Positions 62,532 to 64,000 of a DNA stretch of 64,000 nucleotides are shown here, piece after piece. Below the pieces are notes generated by a model. It ran no database searches. It had not been told where the DNA came from and saw nothing but the letters and a program-made list of their open reading frames with translations. Both the position numbers and the translations under genes were made by a program. The stretch is from Effrenium voratum (taxonomy: Eukaryota; Sar; Dinophyceae; Suessiales; Symbiodiniaceae). Location: contig CAUJNA010003782.1 in NCBI GenBank assembly GCA_963377175.1, positions 186,001-250,000 on the forward strand, given 5' to 3'. Each line of letters opens with the position of its first letter. The stretch's first letter is position 1.

Positions 62532-62586
62532 CAGGTCTACAGCGAGCGGCAACAGTTCGGACGCTTCTACTATCGCTTCCCCAACG
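62532..62586 (+). CDS. Small candidate exon, unknown protein
   Basis: After GGGGCTTCAG the frame reads VYSERQQFGRFYYRFPNGG, with possible GC or GT sites after GGCG. The aromatic, basic run suggests a beta-hairpin. No family assigned. Confidence 0.4.
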
Positions 62587-62985
62587 GCGGCTTGACTGGT
62601 CAAGCCACGGCTTTCTGAGGTACCGTGGTCAACGATGGTTTCCTTTCAACCTCCAAGTGACTTTCCGTCTGACAAGTTTGGACGAACCCCTCCTTTGCTG
62701 AAATGTGACGTGACTGGTTGGCTCGAGTTCCTGCGCCAGCCTCTTCTTGACACCAGCTGACAACAAACCATGGCAAGCCCGCTTGGCATTCAAAACAAGC
62801 TGGCGGAACTTTTTCCACGTGAACGTTTGAGGGTGGTTGTGGCGGCGTAGCAGTGCACACCTGCGCGAAGAAAGAGGTTGCCACTGTAAAGCTTTGCAGA
62901 TCTGTGAGTGGAAACGCTTTTCCAGAGCCCCTTGAGGCCATTTTTAAAAAGTAAAAATAAAAATAACATAATACTGATACTGCAA

Positions 62986-63012
62986 TACATATATATATAT
63001 ATATATATATGG
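62986..63012. repeat. AT dinucleotide repeat, with a second run at 63054-63082
   Basis: Roughly 12 AT units, then a second AT/TA run ending TATTTATTTATTTG. Confidence 0.95.
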
Positions 63013-63391
63013 ATGGCTCGCGGATGGTTTCGGACCCGCGCATTTGGAAAGGTTTTATATATATTATATATATATATATTTATTTATTTGCCACAGCACA
63101 GCGGCAACCATGTGCAGGCAATTTGTGCAGCCCGCTCAAGTTGTCTCAGCGTCTCATGGCACCGACTGCTCTGAACCAAAAAAAAGCGCGCGCCGATGCT
63201 TCTCGGAAACAGGATCCTTCCTAAGAATCCCTCCGGCGCCCCACCAGAAAACAAAGGAAGACAAAATCGAGTCAACGCCTAGTGGAAGCAGCATCCCCCC
63301 CCCAGAAAAAAAAAAAGAAAACTAAAAAAAAAAAACACACATTGAGTCAATGTCCGCCTCACATTGGATTCATCTCCGCTTCGCAGGAGAG

Positions 63392-63481
63392 GCTGGCACG
63401 GATGTCTTCGACCGCGTCAGCGACTTCTGGTCCAGCTTGCTGCGGTCCATGGCCACGCGAACGGATCCAAGGGGGAAATTC
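63392..63481 (+). CDS. Candidate exon, unknown protein
   Basis: After CGCTTCGCAG a frame reads AGTDVFDRVSDFWSSLLRSM then ATRTDPRGKFKEAGG, helical and coherent, with AAG/GGGG around 63470. A second frame (ERLARMSSTASATSGPACC) is also open; the first looks more protein-like. Confidence 0.35.
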
Positions 63482-63537
63482 AAAGAGGCGGGCGGTCGAT
63501 AGACCTTTTCCCAGACGAGTCCATGGAAACTTCCCTG

Positions 63538-63710
63538 GGGGTTGGGGGTTGTGGGGGGTTGTGGGGGGTTGTGGGGGGTTGCGGGGGGTTGCGGGGGGTT
63601 GCGGGGGGTTGTGGGGGGTTGTGGGGGGTTGTGGGGGGTTGTGGGGGGTTGTGGGGGGTTGTGGGGGGTTGTGGGGGGTTGTGGGGGGTTGTGGGGGGTT
63701 GTGGGGGGAA
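63538..63710. repeat. GTGGGGGGTT decanucleotide minisatellite
   Basis: Seventeen head-to-tail copies of a 10-bp unit. Three consecutive units (63581-63610) are GCGGGGGGTT; the rest are nearly perfect. Strong G-quadruplex potential. Glycine-rich open frames across it are artefacts. Confidence 0.97.
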
Positions 63711-63880
63711 GACAAACGACTGGTATCTCGTGTGTGTTCTTTTCGCCCGCTAATTACCCTGACGGCTCTCCGCCAGATACGTTTAATCACTTTCTTCGTT
63801 CGGCCTCGGTTGACAATGGGCAAAAAGGCGTCACAGGGAACTTGGGTCCAAAGCGAGGTGTTGTTTCAAGCCTTCCTTCG

Positions 63881-63980
63881 ATTTGCTTAAGAATATGTTT
63901 TACTTTTCCCTCTGGTTTTAAAGGGAATATATCACTACTGGATTTATTGTTTGTTTTTTTCCAGTGGGGCTTAAGCAAAT
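63881..63980. repeat. Foldback element, family G, copy 3
   Basis: Perfect 11-bp arms ATTTGCTTAAG (63881-63891) and CTTAAGCAAAT (63970-63980). The inside matches the copies at 34059 and 49746. Confidence 0.88.
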
Positions 63981-64000
63981 GAAGCTTCAGATGGAGAAGT

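Noticed and set aside
63538..63710. CRISPR-like array
   Set aside because: Repeat units are directly adjacent with no spacers; simple minisatellite.
63282..63982. Gly-rich open frames (GGCGGLWGVV repeats)
   Set aside because: Direct translation of the GTGGGGGGTT minisatellite.

Overview
The window looks like nuclear DNA of a dinoflagellate, most likely a Symbiodiniaceae-type alga. Almost every credible coding piece lies on the + strand, as in the unidirectional gene blocks known from these genomes. Host genes appear as short GC-rich exons of roughly 50-160 bp separated by AT-richer introns. There is a short run of the TTTAGGG telomere-type repeat, and a spliced-leader-like remnant sits just upstream of the only long intronless host gene. 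There is no bacterial gene organisation, and I saw no rRNA or tRNA gene and no CRISPR.

Layout. 1-8.5 kb: repeats and little coding, including an 860-bp compound CAA/CAG/CGA/CCA microsatellite at 4.0-4.9 kb. 8.5-12.5 kb: scattered exons of what is probably one glycosyltransferase-like gene. 19-22.5 kb: further exons, including a sulfotransferase-like gene with a recognisable PAPS-binding loop. 22.79-24.19 kb: an uninterrupted GT92-type (DUF23) glycosyltransferase gene with a signal peptide. 24.2-35.1 kb: mostly non-coding, with one convincing intron/exon junction at 26.95 kb.

35,107-48,298 is the main object: a complete 13.2-kb Ty1/copia-type LTR retrotransposon. It has two identical 93-bp LTRs (TG...CA) and a 5-bp target duplication (GATTT). 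It carries Gag with two CCCH zinc fingers, aspartic protease, integrase, reverse transcriptase and RNase H in copia order. Beyond RNase H there is an unusual cargo of about 4.7 kb: a domain resembling a DNA methyltransferase, an SGNH-hydrolase-like region, and a domain that closely matches the Tpt1/KptA NAD-dependent RNA 2'-phosphotransferase family, followed by a zinc-ribbon-like and Gly/Lys-rich tail. The reading frame is broken about a dozen times, including by a perfect 139-bp tandem duplication inside RNase H. This copy is therefore either damaged or carries base-calling indels.

48.3-64 kb is again exon-poor. It holds G-rich repeat arrays (51.4-52.1, 56.4-56.8 and 63.54-63.71 kb), a GTA array, a frameshifted coding remnant at 54.7-55.4 kb and several single exons.

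Throughout the host DNA there are short (about 100-220 bp) foldback elements with terminal inverted repeats. They fall into at least eight families, several present two to five times. In the clearest case (26,828-26,949) the left inverted repeat supplies the splice donor and the element makes up nearly the whole intron, which is how introner elements behave. Three themes therefore recur: retrotransposition with captured RNA-modifying domains, mRNA-derived gene copies, and introns built from small foldback transposons.
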